Source of the DNA: Bacteroidia bacterium
GTDB lineage: Bacteria > Bacteroidota > Bacteroidia > Bacteroidales > UBA932
Reading direction: 5' to 3'
DNA length: 54,948 bases
Assembly: GCA_030529945.1 (NCBI GenBank)
Contig: JAUMVX010000012.1
Span: 1 to 54,948 of the forward strand
The notes beneath the pieces were generated by a model, which did no database searches, was not told the DNA's origin, and was given only the letters and a program-made list of their open reading frames with translations. Made by a program: the position numbers and the translations under genes. Positions 1 through 9,545 of the stretch are shown one piece after another (the stretch's first letter is position 1; each line of letters begins with the position of its first letter).

Positions 1-378
1 CTGGGCATCTGGAAACAGAGCGTGAGCGAGCAGTTCTACCCTTACATACGCCCTCAGGAGAACGGAGGGAAGAGCGATGTGCGCTGGTGGATGCTGGGCG
101 ACGAGTCGGGCTTCGGTATTATGGTACGTGCCGAGAAGCCTTTCTACGCCTCCGCCCTGCACTATAGCATAGAGTCGCTCGACGAGGGGATGGCGAAGCA
201 TCAGTCGCATTCGCAGGAGGTGGAGAAGGCTCCGCTGACGAACCTGCTGCTGGACAGCGCGCAGATGGGACTGGGCTGCGTGGATTCCTGGGGAGCGAGG
301 CCTTATGAGCAGTACAGGCTCCCTTACACAGACTATGTCTTCCACCTGACCCTCACCCCGACGGTTAAACTCCTCTGA
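1..378 (+). CDS. GH2 beta-galactosidase, C-terminal end (partial)
   Basis: The frame is open from the first base, so the gene starts outside the window; about 125 codons remain. They match the beta-galactosidase small-chain domain that closes LacZ-type GH2 enzymes: the block PQENGGKSDVRWW, then FYASALHYS, and QMGLGCVDSWGA near the end. In full-length LacZ this domain contributes to the active-site pocket; the catalytic glutamates lie upstream and are not visible here. The enzyme would release terminal beta-galactosides. No signal sequence can be judged. The gene converges on the susD gene at 470, with a shared hairpin region between them, so it may belong to a carbohydrate locus to the left. 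The family call is firm; substrate is unknown. Confidence 0.9.
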   Translation: MGIWKQSVSEQFYPYIRPQENGGKSDVRWWMLGDESGFGIMVRAEKPFYASALHYSIESLDEGMAKHQSHSQEVEKAPLTNLLLDSAQMGLGCVDSWGARPYEQYRLPYTDYVFHLTLTPTVKLL

Positions 379-390
379 AACAAAAACCCC

Positions 391-465
391 CGCCGGAAGA
401 CTCCGGCGAGGAAAAAACAATAGAGCCTGCTGAGAAGCTGTCCCGATTACAGTCGGGACGGCTTC
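391..465. terminator. Paired hairpins between convergent GH2 and susD genes
   Basis: Two hairpins fill the gap. The first has arms CGCCGGA/TCCGGCG at 391-397 and 402-408; read on the minus strand it is followed by GGGGGTTTTTG, fitting termination of susD. The second (433-465) pairs AGAAGC...TCCCGA with TCGGGA...GCTTCT and on the plus strand runs into TGCTTATTT, fitting termination of the GH2 gene. Together they look like a convergent terminator region. Function is inferred from shape only. Confidence 0.6.
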
Positions 466-469
466 TTGC

Positions 470-2329
470 TTATTTGGTATCCCACCAGATGCGGCCTTCG
501 GTCTTGTCGGTGTCGGTTCCGTACTTGGCATCCGACTTCAGAGCGGTGATGGCTGCATTGTAGTTGTCGATGTTCAGGGTGTTCGGCGTTCCGAGAGAGT
601 TTCTTCTCGGGATTACCAGAACATTCTCAGCTTCCCTGATCTCCTCGAGGACAGCTACGCCGCCGACAGGGTCCGGTGTGGCCTTGAACGCAGGGAGTCC
701 CGTACGCTTCCAGGTGGCCCACATCTCTTCCGGCTGCATGTAATAGTTCACCCACTGCTGCGAGATGATCTTCTCCAGAGTGATGGTGGAGAACTCGGAG
801 CGGGCGAGATAAGCGGTAATCTTATCATCGGTGAGCGGGGAGTAGTTTGCGGCAGTCTCGGCCGTCTGGGCTACCACGTACATATTCGCGGCCCAGTCAC
901 GATACTGCTCCATAGATGCGCGGACTCCCGCCTGGAACCAGCCCTTGGCATCCTTGCCCGCCACGGAGCCGCCTTTCTTGACAGCTATTTCGGCAAGCAT
1001 CAGACAAGTCTCAGGATAGGTTATGAGTGGAGTGAACGTGTGCATCTTGTCCTGGTTGATATAGTAATCCTCTCCCTCGATGGCTCTGGCCGGCATATTG
1101 TTGTTGCCGATGATGCCGCCGTTCTTGATGTAGTAACGGCTCTCGATCTGGGAGTGCATACGGATTTCCATATTGGCCTCCGTGCCGTCCTCCTTGTGAT
1201 AAGGGACGGTGAGGTAGGCGTTCTTCTGATAGGCGGAAGAAGAGCTGTCAGGATTTGCCGACATACCCGAGTAGCGGTCGATGAAGCGCGGCCAGCGGGT
1301 GGCATAATCAGGATACTCTTTCTTCAGGGTCTCGAACCACTGGTCGTTCTGGGAGTTGTTGTTGCCGTCGCCGAAGCCGTTGCGTCTCACAAGTATAGGC
1401 AGGCGAGGGTCCTCGGTGGACTTCAGGAAGTTGACGAAGGCCGCGGAGGCGACATAGTTCGAGGTGATGTCCTGGATGTCGTCGGTGTTGTTGTTGTACT
1501 CGTTCGTGTGATGGTAGATGCAGGACTCGGTGTTGCTTGCGATCAGATTCGAAGCGGAGGTGAGAACCTCGTTCACCACGCTGTTATAGAACGCCGCGTC
1601 AGCATTTTCGAGTCTCTGGGCCATCTTGACTCTGAGAGTGTTTCCGAACTTTATCCATTTCGCCACGTCACCGCCGTAGAAGAAGTCGTTAGTGCCCAGA
1701 GCGGCCTGGCTGTCGTTCGAAGCCTTGAGGAGCTCGACGGCGGCCTTTACCTCGGCATCTATCTTCTTGTACATAGGGGTCCCGTCGATACCCTGCTGAT
1801 AGAGGTCATAGCGCGGGGTGCGGATACCGTCCGACTGGGCGCGGAACGCCTCCGTGATAGGGGCTGCGCCGTAAGTGTCCAGAATCCTCCACTGCTCGTA
1901 GTTGAGCAGTATCTGCGCTATCGCCTTCAGATCGTTGAACTTCTCCGGGGCGTCATTTTTCGGGATGACAGTGTTGATCAGGTAATCCAGTCTGAGGCCA
2001 TACGCGGCGTTCCCCGAATAGTAGTCGTTATATGACGGCATATACGGTTCCGGGTGGTTATTCGGCTTCTCGGTAGATACATAGTAGCCGCTCGATGCTC
2101 CACTCGCAGATACGAGATACTGCATATAGATCATCACTCCGCTGTATTTGGCGGTCAGGTGAGAACGGGAGTTGTTGTTGAAATTCATCGTAGCGCCGGT
2201 GAACACATTGCGCGGGTCCGTCGTTCCCAGCTGCTCCGGATCGGTATTCAGTTCCTGGAACTTGGACAGACAGCCGCTGAGCATCAGGACTGTGCAGAGT
2301 CCCGCAAAGAGATATTTCAGTGTTTTCAT
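470..2329 (-). CDS. SusD/RagB-family outer-membrane nutrient-binding lipoprotein
   Basis: Predicted 619-residue surface lipoprotein that forms the lid on the SusC channel encoded just upstream and captures glycan or peptide ligand. The signal peptide MKTLKYLFAGLCTVLMLSGC carries a lipobox (LSGC) near residue 20. The sequence FQELNTDPEQLGTT shortly after the lipidated Cys, and the helical TPR-like body with YEQWRILDTYG, match the SusD-like branch found beside SusC receptors. I place the start at 2329 rather than the in-frame ATG 12 bases upstream, because GGAAGAAAAG sits directly before this ATG and the signal peptide begins there. The gene lies 14 bases after the susC stop and is surely co-transcribed with it. 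The ligand cannot be deduced: no enzyme gene follows in the operon. Confidence 0.92.
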   Translation of the reverse strand: MKTLKYLFAGLCTVLMLSGCLSKFQELNTDPEQLGTTDPRNVFTGATMNFNNNSRSHLTAKYSGVMIYMQYLVSASGASSGYYVSTEKPNNHPEPYMPSYNDYYSGNAAYGLRLDYLINTVIPKNDAPEKFNDLKAIAQILLNYEQWRILDTYGAAPITEAFRAQSDGIRTPRYDLYQQGIDGTPMYKKIDAEVKAAVELLKASNDSQAALGTNDFFYGGDVAKWIKFGNTLRVKMAQRLENADAAFYNSVVNEVLTSASNLIASNTESCIYHHTNEYNNNTDDIQDITSNYVASAAFVNFLKSTEDPRLPILVRRNGFGDGNNNSQNDQWFETLKKEYPDYATRWPRFIDRYSGMSANPDSSSSAYQKNAYLTVPYHKEDGTEANMEIRMHSQIESRYYIKNGGIIGNNNMPARAIEGEDYYINQDKMHTFTPLITYPETCLMLAEIAVKKGGSVAGKDAKGWFQAGVRASMEQYRDWAANMYVVAQTAETAANYSPLTDDKITAYLARSEFSTITLEKIISQQWVNYYMQPEEMWATWKRTGLPAFKATPDPVGGVAVLEEIREAENVLVIPRRNSLGTPNTLNIDNYNAAITALKSDAKYGTDTDKTEGRIWWDTK

Positions 2330-2343
2330 CTTTTCTTCCATTT

Positions 2344-5300
2344 TTAGAATCTGACGGTCAGGTTGAAGGCATAGGTGCGGTAGAACGGCACGGCACCGAT
2401 GTCCATCGGCTGCAGAGGGTTGTTGCTTGAGATGGATGCAGGGTTGAGACCGTCCGTGAGCTTGTTGATGATGTAGCAGATGTTACGGGCGGTGAAGCCG
2501 AGACGCAGGTAGTTCGTGCCGAACTTCTTGCAGATGTGGCCCGGGAGACGGTAACCCAGCGATACCTCGCGCAGGGAGAACCAGGTGTTGTCCTGGATGG
2601 AACCCTGCATAGCAGGCATACCCCAGCCATAGTTGAACATATACCACATACCTGTAGTTACAGGACGGATGTTCTTCTGCTCCACGGCATCCTTGTAGGT
2701 CATACCGCCCACATCCACCAGCTCTCCGACAGTACCGTCGGCGTTCTGGGTCGGAGCCTTGGACCCTTCGGCGAATACGGCGTCGAGCATAAGTCCGTCA
2801 TAGGTGGTCTCGCCCTTGTAGTTTATGCGGGCGATACCTCCGTGCTCTTTGTCACGGCCTTCGAGAGTGGACTCCAGAGTTCCTCTCGGCACGCAGTATT
2901 TCCACATGTTCGAGAAGAAGTTGCCGCCGAAGCGTCCGTCCGCCTGTACATAGAGATCGAGATTCTTCCACGACAGGGAGGTGTTGAGGCTGAGGGTGAA
3001 GTCAGGCTCCACCTTGCCGAGGATGTGGCGGTCTCTGTCACCTTCTTCGTTGCGGTCGTACAGAGTCAGCGGATAGTAGGCCGAAACTGAATTCGGGCTG
3101 CCGTATTCGGCATAGTACTCGATGATCATCTTTCCGTTACGAGGATCTCCGGCTTCTCCTTCCCAGGTCAGGAGAGGAGACATATAGGAGCCGTTCTTAT
3201 AGGAAGTCAGGACACCGAACGCGCCGCCTTCGTAGGCCCAGATCTCAGGAGCGGCATCGTAACCGCCCATCAGCTGCCATTCCTTGACCTCGTCGTCGAG
3301 CTTGACTACCTTGCCCCGGTTGCGGGCGAAGGTTCCGCCGACGGTCCAGCGCCAGTCGCGGTTACGGATAGGAGTGACGTCGAACTGAATCTCGATACCC
3401 TTGTTCTGGATGTTACCGGCGTTGATCAGCTTGGTGCTGGCTCCCGACTCGGCGACGGAGCCGACGGACATGATCTGGTTGAAGGTGTTGCTCTTGTACC
3501 AGGCGAAGTCGATGTTCACCCTCTCGTCGAAGAATCTCGCGTCGAAACCGAGCTCTATGGACTGCTGGATTTCCGGCTTGAGGTCAGAGTTGTAGGCTGT
3601 TCCGAGGTTAGGATAAGCCGACAGGACCGAGCCGCTCTTGTCAGGAGTGTAGATGGACTCCTGGCTGAATACGCCGTAGCCCCGGCTTGTGGCATAGGCC
3701 GATGTGCCCATACCCACGCGGGCGATGGAAGCGCGGATCTTTCCGAAGGAGAACCACTCAGGAAGCGCCTGTCTGAACGTGTCGGTCGCCACCCAGGAGA
3801 GGTTTGCTGACGGATAGAATACGGAGTAGTTGTTCTCGCCTATCATATAGGACGGGTATGTCAGCGTGGACAGCCAGTCGTTGCGGGCGGTGAGCTCGAG
3901 GAAGATCTGGTCACGCCATCCGAGGTTCAGAATGCCGGAGAGACCGAAGGTCTGCTGGTTGCGCGGAGTATAGCTGAACCAAGGATCTATCTTGTTCACG
4001 GAGTTCGAGAACGAGAACACGCCCGGAACCACCAGACCGCCGTTCGTCTGCTTGCCCCACGAATGGCTCTCGGTGTTGCCGTAGAGTTCGGCTGCGAGTA
4101 TCGCAGCGACGGTGAAGTCGCCGGAGCCGGTCTTGATGGTGCGCTCAGGCATCTGAAGCATTCCCATCACGTTATAGCCGCCGGAAATGCTGCCGGTGCG
4201 GCCGTAGCCGCCGGAGCCGGAAGGTCCGCCGTTCTCGCCGGTGCCGACCCAGGTGCTCTTGGTGCTGATGCCGTAGTAGTTATGGTTAGCCTTGAGGCTT
4301 GCCTTGAGCCACGGGGCGATGGAAGCGTGCAGAGTGATGTCAGAGAGGATGGAATTCTCGCTGCGCATCTGTACCTGAGTGTCGCGGGTATGGAAGTAGC
4401 CGCGCAGCGATCCCCAGGCGGAGGTGCTCTCCACGGCCTGAGTCTCAGGATCCCTGTACTGCTTGTAGAATGAGGCGATGTCGATGTTTCGCGGCAGGTA
4501 GTAGGCCGTCATCATACCGACATTGTTGCCCCAGTCCCAGCCGCCCTGGCTGGCGCCGTTCTTGGCGGAGGAGAATGCGTATTTCACACCGAATTCCAGG
4601 GAGAAGATGTGGTTCAGCTCGGTATTGCCTCTGAAGGAGATGTTGTGACGGGTGAAGTCGTTGTTTATGAACACACCCAGATTCTTGGTGAAACCGTAGG
4701 AGAGGCGGAATGAGGATTTCTCGCCGCCGCCGCTGATGGCCACGTTCGTGGTGTTGTTCATTCCGGTCTGATAGAATTCCTTCCAGTTGTTCGGATGGGC
4801 CACGTAAGGAGTGCTCTCGCCGTTAGGCATATACTGGTTCCTCATGCTGCCGTCCATTTTCGGACCCCAGCTGTTCGAGGTGCGGTCCAGAGAGCCGTCC
4901 GGCTGATAATCACCCTGATAGCCGTTGTACGTATAGCCCTGTCCGTATATGTTCTGGAGGGCCACAGGCGACTTGTAGACATCCGTCCACTCCGTGGTCT
5001 GGTTCACTTCGACACCGAGACCCTGCTTGCCGTACTGGCCTCCCTTGGAGACGATTACGATGGCGCCGTTAGCTCCTCTGGAGCCGTAGAGCGCCGTGGC
5101 GGCCGCTCCCTTGAGGACGGTCACGCTCTCGTAGTCGGCAGGGTTCAGGTTCTTCAGCTGGGAGCCCCAGTCGGTACCGCTGAGGTTGCCGGTGATAGGC
5201 TCCTGGATGATCATACCGTCGATGACGAAGATAGGAGAGTTGTTCTTGTCCACTGACTTGGCGCCGCGGATGGTGATGGCGGACGAAGATGTGACACCGG

Positions 5301-5844
5301 AAGCGCCGCCCGCATCGATCTGCAGACCGGCGACCTTACCCTGAAGGGCGTTTACCGGGTTGATCACGTTCGCGCGTTCGATTTCGTCAGTAGATACGCG
5401 GGCTGTGGCGTAACCTACCTGCTTAGCCTGCTTAGGCAGACCGAGGGCGGTCACCACCACTTCTCCGAGCATAAGGGAGTCTTCCTCGAGGACTACCCTC
5501 AGAGTGGCTCCGGTGACGGTGACATTCTGCGTGACGAATCCGATGAATGATACTTCCAGGACATCGCCGCGCTTGGCTTTGATTTCGAAGCGACCGTCAA
5601 AGTCGGTGGCCGTGCCGGTGGTCGTGCCGGCTATGATTACGGATACGCCGGCAAGCGGCTCTCCGGTTTCATCGACAACGGTTCCGCGAACTACGTTGTC
5701 CTGCTGCTCGGCCTGTACCGGAGCGCTCTCGTCTGCAGTGGCCTCAAAAGCGTTCCCCGTGAAAGGGAGGAGCATCAGGAGCATCAGGACAGCAGCTGCG
5801 GAGCTCTTCGGATGAGCGTTGGGTAAAAGTGTAAAGATGTTCAT
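2344..5844 (-). CDS. SusC/RagA-family TonB-dependent outer-membrane transporter
   Basis: A 1166-residue TonB-dependent receptor. After a signal peptide (about 1-33) comes a CarboxypepD_reg-like beta-sandwich (about 50-125: VRGTVVDETGEPLAGVSVII...GRFEI), then the plug domain (about 130-265) with VINPVNALQGKVAGLQID and the SusC signature SVTVLKGAAATALYGSRGANGAIVIVSK, and a 22-strand barrel ending in the expected C-terminal aromatic (LTVRF). It imports oligomers handed over by the SusD partner using TonB energy. The gene heads a two-gene operon with susD. A hairpin sits about ten bases before the start codon, and a roughly 300-nt leader separates it from the promoter at 6141-6170, suggesting post-transcriptional control. 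Ligand unknown. Confidence 0.95.
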   Translation of the reverse strand: MNIFTLLPNAHPKSSAAAVLMLLMLLPFTGNAFEATADESAPVQAEQQDNVVRGTVVDETGEPLAGVSVIIAGTTTGTATDFDGRFEIKAKRGDVLEVSFIGFVTQNVTVTGATLRVVLEEDSLMLGEVVVTALGLPKQAKQVGYATARVSTDEIERANVINPVNALQGKVAGLQIDAGGASGVTSSSAITIRGAKSVDKNNSPIFVIDGMIIQEPITGNLSGTDWGSQLKNLNPADYESVTVLKGAAATALYGSRGANGAIVIVSKGGQYGKQGLGVEVNQTTEWTDVYKSPVALQNIYGQGYTYNGYQGDYQPDGSLDRTSNSWGPKMDGSMRNQYMPNGESTPYVAHPNNWKEFYQTGMNNTTNVAISGGGEKSSFRLSYGFTKNLGVFINNDFTRHNISFRGNTELNHIFSLEFGVKYAFSSAKNGASQGGWDWGNNVGMMTAYYLPRNIDIASFYKQYRDPETQAVESTSAWGSLRGYFHTRDTQVQMRSENSILSDITLHASIAPWLKASLKANHNYYGISTKSTWVGTGENGGPSGSGGYGRTGSISGGYNVMGMLQMPERTIKTGSGDFTVAAILAAELYGNTESHSWGKQTNGGLVVPGVFSFSNSVNKIDPWFSYTPRNQQTFGLSGILNLGWRDQIFLELTARNDWLSTLTYPSYMIGENNYSVFYPSANLSWVATDTFRQALPEWFSFGKIRASIARVGMGTSAYATSRGYGVFSQESIYTPDKSGSVLSAYPNLGTAYNSDLKPEIQQSIELGFDARFFDERVNIDFAWYKSNTFNQIMSVGSVAESGASTKLINAGNIQNKGIEIQFDVTPIRNRDWRWTVGGTFARNRGKVVKLDDEVKEWQLMGGYDAAPEIWAYEGGAFGVLTSYKNGSYMSPLLTWEGEAGDPRNGKMIIEYYAEYGSPNSVSAYYPLTLYDRNEEGDRDRHILGKVEPDFTLSLNTSLSWKNLDLYVQADGRFGGNFFSNMWKYCVPRGTLESTLEGRDKEHGGIARINYKGETTYDGLMLDAVFAEGSKAPTQNADGTVGELVDVGGMTYKDAVEQKNIRPVTTGMWYMFNYGWGMPAMQGSIQDNTWFSLREVSLGYRLPGHICKKFGTNYLRLGFTARNICYIINKLTDGLNPASISSNNPLQPMDIGAVPFYRTYAFNLTVRF

Positions 5845-6140
5845 AATTCTTTTGCCGGGAGCTCGACGCTCCCAATAGATTAAATAGGTTAAACATTAGA
5901 AGCTGTTCAAGTGACTCTTAAGTCCTTATCAAACAGTTTCTTACTGAATAGTTGCAGTACAAGAGGTCAGCCTTGGAGATAGTCCGGTACAGGTGGCCTC
6001 CGATAGGTAGAAAAAATACAGGTTAAAGGTTAAATCTTATCGGCTATTCAGGAACCGGCGCCGTGGCAGCGGCCGTGTTCCGTCGGTCAGAGTACCCTAT
6101 GAAGACATAGGTCAATCGGTTATTGTTTTTTCAAGTCTTG
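5845..6140 (-). promoter_or_regulatory. Long structured 5-prime leader of susC
   Basis: No gene is visible between 5845 and the mrp stop at 6331. On the minus strand the susC transcript would carry an untranslated leader of roughly 290 nt. It contains a hairpin with arms CCTATG/CATAGG near its 5-prime end (about 6096-6110) and a GC-rich segment around 6050-6090. At the 3-prime end, arms GGGAGC (5868-5873) and GCTCCC (5857-5862) with loop GTCGA end 12 bases before the ATG. Leaders of susC genes are known sites of small-RNA and antisense control in Bacteroides; that this one is regulatory is inference. Confidence 0.5.
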
Positions 6141-6170
6141 CAAAGATATATATTTTTTTATTATATCCAA
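6141..6170 (-). promoter_or_regulatory. Bacteroidota promoter for susCD
   Basis: Read on the minus strand: TTG (6170-6168), a 19-base spacer that is almost all A/T, then TATCTTTG (6148-6141), matching the Bacteroidota consensus TTG-N19-TAnnTTTG. Transcription would start about six bases further on, near 6134. Confidence 0.75.
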
Positions 6171-6330
6171 TACTTGTATTGCAGCTTACCAAGAATCATT
6201 CTAAAAACTTCCTGCCTCATAGCCCTCCCCTACGCGGCGGAAGGTGGCGGGCCAGGGGATACGGAAAGCCGCAGCGGGCAGGGGCCCACTGCGGCAGTTA
6301 TTGTATTCAGACTATATCTGAACAGAGGGT

Positions 6331-7392
6331 CTATACCTTCTCGACCAGAGTGCGTGCGAGGTCTATGAAGGCGAGGGAGTCGGGACGGGAGGAAAGTGCG
6401 GCAGGCTCTCCGATGTCGCCGCTCTCACGTATCCTCTGCACCAGAGGAATCTGTCCCAGAAGCTCAAGCCCGAGGGACGAGGCCATCTTCACTCCGCCGT
6501 CACGTCCGAAGATATAGTACTTCTCGTCCGGATGCTCCTCGGGAGTGAACCAGGCCATATTCTCCACCAGGCCGAAAATCTTCCGCTTTATGGACGGGTT
6601 CCGGAACATATTCACTCCCTTCTCCACATCGGAGAGCGCCACGTTCTGAGGTGTGGTGACAATGACCGCGCCCTCCATCGGAATCTCCTGGACCAGGGAT
6701 ATATGGATGTCTCCGGTCCCCGGAGGCATATCTATGAGGAGAAAGTCCAGCACATCCCATTTTACCTGCAATATCATCTGCTTCAGCGAATTGCAGGCCA
6801 TAGGGCCGCGCCAGATGAGGGCCTGTTCCCTCGGGGCGAAATAGCCTATGCTCATCCATTTCACGCCGTATTTCTCTATCGGAACTATGAGCTCCGGCAT
6901 ATCCTCCGAGAGCTTCACCGCTTCGGGAACCAGTCCCTCGGTACCGGTCATAAGCGGGACGGAAGGCCCGTACACATCAGCGTCAGCGAGCCCCACGCGG
7001 TATCCCAGACGGGCGAGCGCGACGGCGAGATTCACCGCTACGGTGCTCTTGCCCACGCCTCCCTTGCCGGAGGCTATCCCGATGATGTGGCGGACATTTG
7101 TCAGCTGTTCCAGTCCGAGTTTCGGCTGCTGCTGCTTGCGCGGGGCTTCGTCCACTACCTGAGTGTTCACCTCCACGGCAGTCCCCTGCGGAAGCGAGCG
7201 TATCAGGGCCGCACGGGCTGCTCCGACCAGATATTCGGTCAGGGGATCGCGGCGGCGCGGAAAGCCCAGCATAACGGATGCCTTGCCTTGCGAGAGTTCC
7301 GCCTGCGTGACCATCCCCAGTTCCACTATGCTCCTGTCCCCCTGTCCGGGATGCCGGACAGAGGAGAGAATCTTCAGCAATTCCTCGTTCAT
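6331..7392 (-). CDS. mrp: Mrp/ApbC/NBP35-family P-loop iron-sulfur carrier ATPase
   Basis: A 353-residue protein with the two-part Mrp layout: an N-terminal FeS-assembly (DUF59/MIP18) domain of about 90 residues (LLKILSSVRHPG...SIVELGMV), a linker, then a ParA/MinD-type ATPase with deviant Walker A GKGGVGKS near residue 110 and the DMPPGTGD motif. The family is thought to hold and transfer Fe-S clusters. The CxxC of many Mrp proteins is not visible: the only Cys I find in the ATPase part is in MACNSL; VENMAWFTPEEHPDEKYYIFG replaces the usual Cys-bearing loop. I choose the ATG at 7392, which overlaps the peptidase stop (ATGA) and gives a normal N-terminus. Last gene of a three-gene operon. Confidence 0.92.
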   Translation of the reverse strand: MNEELLKILSSVRHPGQGDRSIVELGMVTQAELSQGKASVMLGFPRRRDPLTEYLVGAARAALIRSLPQGTAVEVNTQVVDEAPRKQQQPKLGLEQLTNVRHIIGIASGKGGVGKSTVAVNLAVALARLGYRVGLADADVYGPSVPLMTGTEGLVPEAVKLSEDMPELIVPIEKYGVKWMSIGYFAPREQALIWRGPMACNSLKQMILQVKWDVLDFLLIDMPPGTGDIHISLVQEIPMEGAVIVTTPQNVALSDVEKGVNMFRNPSIKRKIFGLVENMAWFTPEEHPDEKYYIFGRDGGVKMASSLGLELLGQIPLVQRIRESGDIGEPAALSSRPDSLAFIDLARTLVEKV

Positions 7393-9536
7393 TTCACGAT
7401 GTCCATTTCGTCCAGAAGATAGCCGGCTCCTCCGAACTTGTCCATAAGCAGGAGCACGTAGCGGATATCCACGCAGATGCATCTCTGCAGGTTAGGCTCG
7501 AACATCACGTCGCTGCTCATCGCTTCCCAGTTCCCGTCGAAGGCGAGGCCGGTCAGGCAGCCGTCAGCGTCCAGCACCGGAGAGCCGGAATTGCCGCCGG
7601 TGATGTCGCAGTTTATGAGGAAGCAGGTCGGGAGCTCTCCGGAGGCGTCGGCATACTGTCCGTAATCGCGGGTGCGGTAGATTTCCTTCAGACGCTCCGG
7701 CACGATGAATTCGTAACTCGTCGGGTCTTCCTTCTCCATCACGCCCTTCAGGGTGGTGTAGTGCTTGTAGATGACTCCGTCCTTGGGAGAGTAGGACTTC
7801 ACATTGCCGTAGGTAAGGCGCATAGTGCTGTTCGCGTCCGGGTAGGACGGCTCTCCCTTCTTCCATTCGAGCTGTCCGGCGGTGAACGCCTTCGAGGCTG
7901 CGGCCACTTCAGAATCGGACGCCTGAAGGGCGGCCGAGAAGTTTCTCGCGGCATCACCCAGAGCGGAGTAGAAGATGGCGGCGGGGTCGGAGAGCACCTG
8001 ACTGAAATCGCTGATGGAGTTCATCTTCTCGGCACTGCAGAAGCGAGTGCCTCCGAACATCCAGTCCACGAACGCGTCCACATCCTCGAGCGGATGCCCC
8101 TCGATGCTTATCCTGTCCTCGGGCTTCACGCCGGCGAGGTAGAACTCGATGAGCGCCTTGGCCTCGCGGCGGTCAAGCGCCTCGTCATAGTCTTTGTATT
8201 CGCCTGCGTACAGGGCCTTGACGGCTTTGAGGGCCTTCGCGGAGTCCAGATCCTGCCTCGACACCTCGCGGTAGGTAGAGCGGAACATCGCGGCGAAGCG
8301 GGAAACTTCGATGCGGCCGAGGGTCTCCACTATGAGGGTATAGGCCTCGTACGGCTCCGTGCCGCGCTCTACGGCTGCGGCTATCCGCCCTATCGCGTCT
8401 CCGTACGCCTGCTTGCGGCTGTTTTTTGCGTTCACCCAGGCGGTGAACTCTTCTTCGCGCTGCTTCTCTCTGCCGATGATGTCCAGATTCGCGAACGCCT
8501 CCTTCATTCCGATCCACTTCTTCCAGCCGTTCGAGGACGAAGCGTATTTGCTCGCGTATTGCAGATTCACCTTTTCGTCAGCCATACGGGCTTCCCACAT
8601 TATGTCCTGACGGACGGTGCGGGCGGCGATGCGGATGTCGTTCAGATCGAGCATCTGCTGAAGCTGTGCGGCGGTCTGGAATCTCTGCGTGCGTCCCGGG
8701 TAGCCCAGGATCATCGCGAAGTCCCCGTCGTCCACGCCCCGCAGCGATACTTTCAGGGAGTTTTTCGGCTGCAGAGGCTTGTTCTCGGGCGAATAGTCCG
8801 CAGGCTCGCCGTCCGCTCCCGCATAGACTCTCCACATAGAGAAGTCGCAGGTGTGTCGCGGCCACATCCAGTTGTCGGTATCGCCTCCGAATTTTCCGCT
8901 GGAGCGCGGCGGAGCGCCCACGAAGCGCACGTCCGTATAGGTCTTGTTCACTATCAGATAGTAAACGTTGTCATTATAGAAAGAGGTCACGCTCGCCCGG
9001 CAGTGCGGATTGTCCTTCTCGGCCCGGTCGCGCAGCTGCTCTTTCGCCTCATTCACGGCGGCGCGCGCCTTCTCGGCGGCATCGGAAGCCTTCCTGTTCT
9101 GTTTCAGAGCCTTGTCATAGACCTTCTGAAGATAGTCGGTGACATCGGTCATACTCTGGAGGAAAGTCACGGCAAGTCCCTCCGCGTGCATCTCCTCGCC
9201 GCTGTTCATAGCCCACCAGCCGTTCTCGAGATAGTTGTGCTCCGGGGTCGAAAGGGCCTGGATGTAGCTGTAGCCGCAATGGTGATTCGTCACTATGAGC
9301 CCCCTGTCAGAAATGATCTCTGCTGTGCAGCCGCCGCCGAAATGCACGACGGCATCCTTAAGGGAAGTATTGTTGATGCTGTATATCTGCTCCGGAGTGA
9401 GGCGGCAGCCCCTTTCCTTCATCGCTTCCGCATTCATCTCACGGATGAGGGGGAGAAGCCACATCCCCTCGTCGGCCCGCAGCCCCGCAGCGCTCAGCAG
9501 CAGGACGCAGATGGAAACACATAATCCTTTCTTCAT
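7389..9536 (-). CDS. S46 dipeptidyl-peptidase, DPP7-like
   Basis: A 715-residue exported serine peptidase that removes dipeptides from the N-terminus of peptides, typical of asaccharolytic and protein-using Bacteroidota. It has a signal peptide (cleavage near ADEGMW, about residue 21), the catalytic His in NHHCGY (about 85-86), the catalytic Asp region NWMWPRHTCDFS, and the catalytic Ser in GGNSGSP (about 650). The S1 subsite residue 18 positions after the Ser is Gly (FDGNWE); in Porphyromonas gingivalis Gly here marks DPP7 (hydrophobic P1), whereas Arg marks DPP11 (Asp/Glu P1). So a DPP7-like preference is likely, by analogy. The gene follows the barrel-protein gene by nine bases and overlaps mrp by four. 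Confidence 0.93.
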   Translation of the reverse strand: MKKGLCVSICVLLLSAAGLRADEGMWLLPLIREMNAEAMKERGCRLTPEQIYSINNTSLKDAVVHFGGGCTAEIISDRGLIVTNHHCGYSYIQALSTPEHNYLENGWWAMNSGEEMHAEGLAVTFLQSMTDVTDYLQKVYDKALKQNRKASDAAEKARAAVNEAKEQLRDRAEKDNPHCRASVTSFYNDNVYYLIVNKTYTDVRFVGAPPRSSGKFGGDTDNWMWPRHTCDFSMWRVYAGADGEPADYSPENKPLQPKNSLKVSLRGVDDGDFAMILGYPGRTQRFQTAAQLQQMLDLNDIRIAARTVRQDIMWEARMADEKVNLQYASKYASSSNGWKKWIGMKEAFANLDIIGREKQREEEFTAWVNAKNSRKQAYGDAIGRIAAAVERGTEPYEAYTLIVETLGRIEVSRFAAMFRSTYREVSRQDLDSAKALKAVKALYAGEYKDYDEALDRREAKALIEFYLAGVKPEDRISIEGHPLEDVDAFVDWMFGGTRFCSAEKMNSISDFSQVLSDPAAIFYSALGDAARNFSAALQASDSEVAAASKAFTAGQLEWKKGEPSYPDANSTMRLTYGNVKSYSPKDGVIYKHYTTLKGVMEKEDPTSYEFIVPERLKEIYRTRDYGQYADASGELPTCFLINCDITGGNSGSPVLDADGCLTGLAFDGNWEAMSSDVMFEPNLQRCICVDIRYVLLLMDKFGGAGYLLDEMDIVK

Positions 9537-9545
9537 ATTTTCGGT

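Noticed and set aside
5941-6110. A known riboswitch in the susC leader
   Set aside because: I could not match the conserved core of cobalamin, TPP, SAM or other common classes; only generic hairpins are visible.
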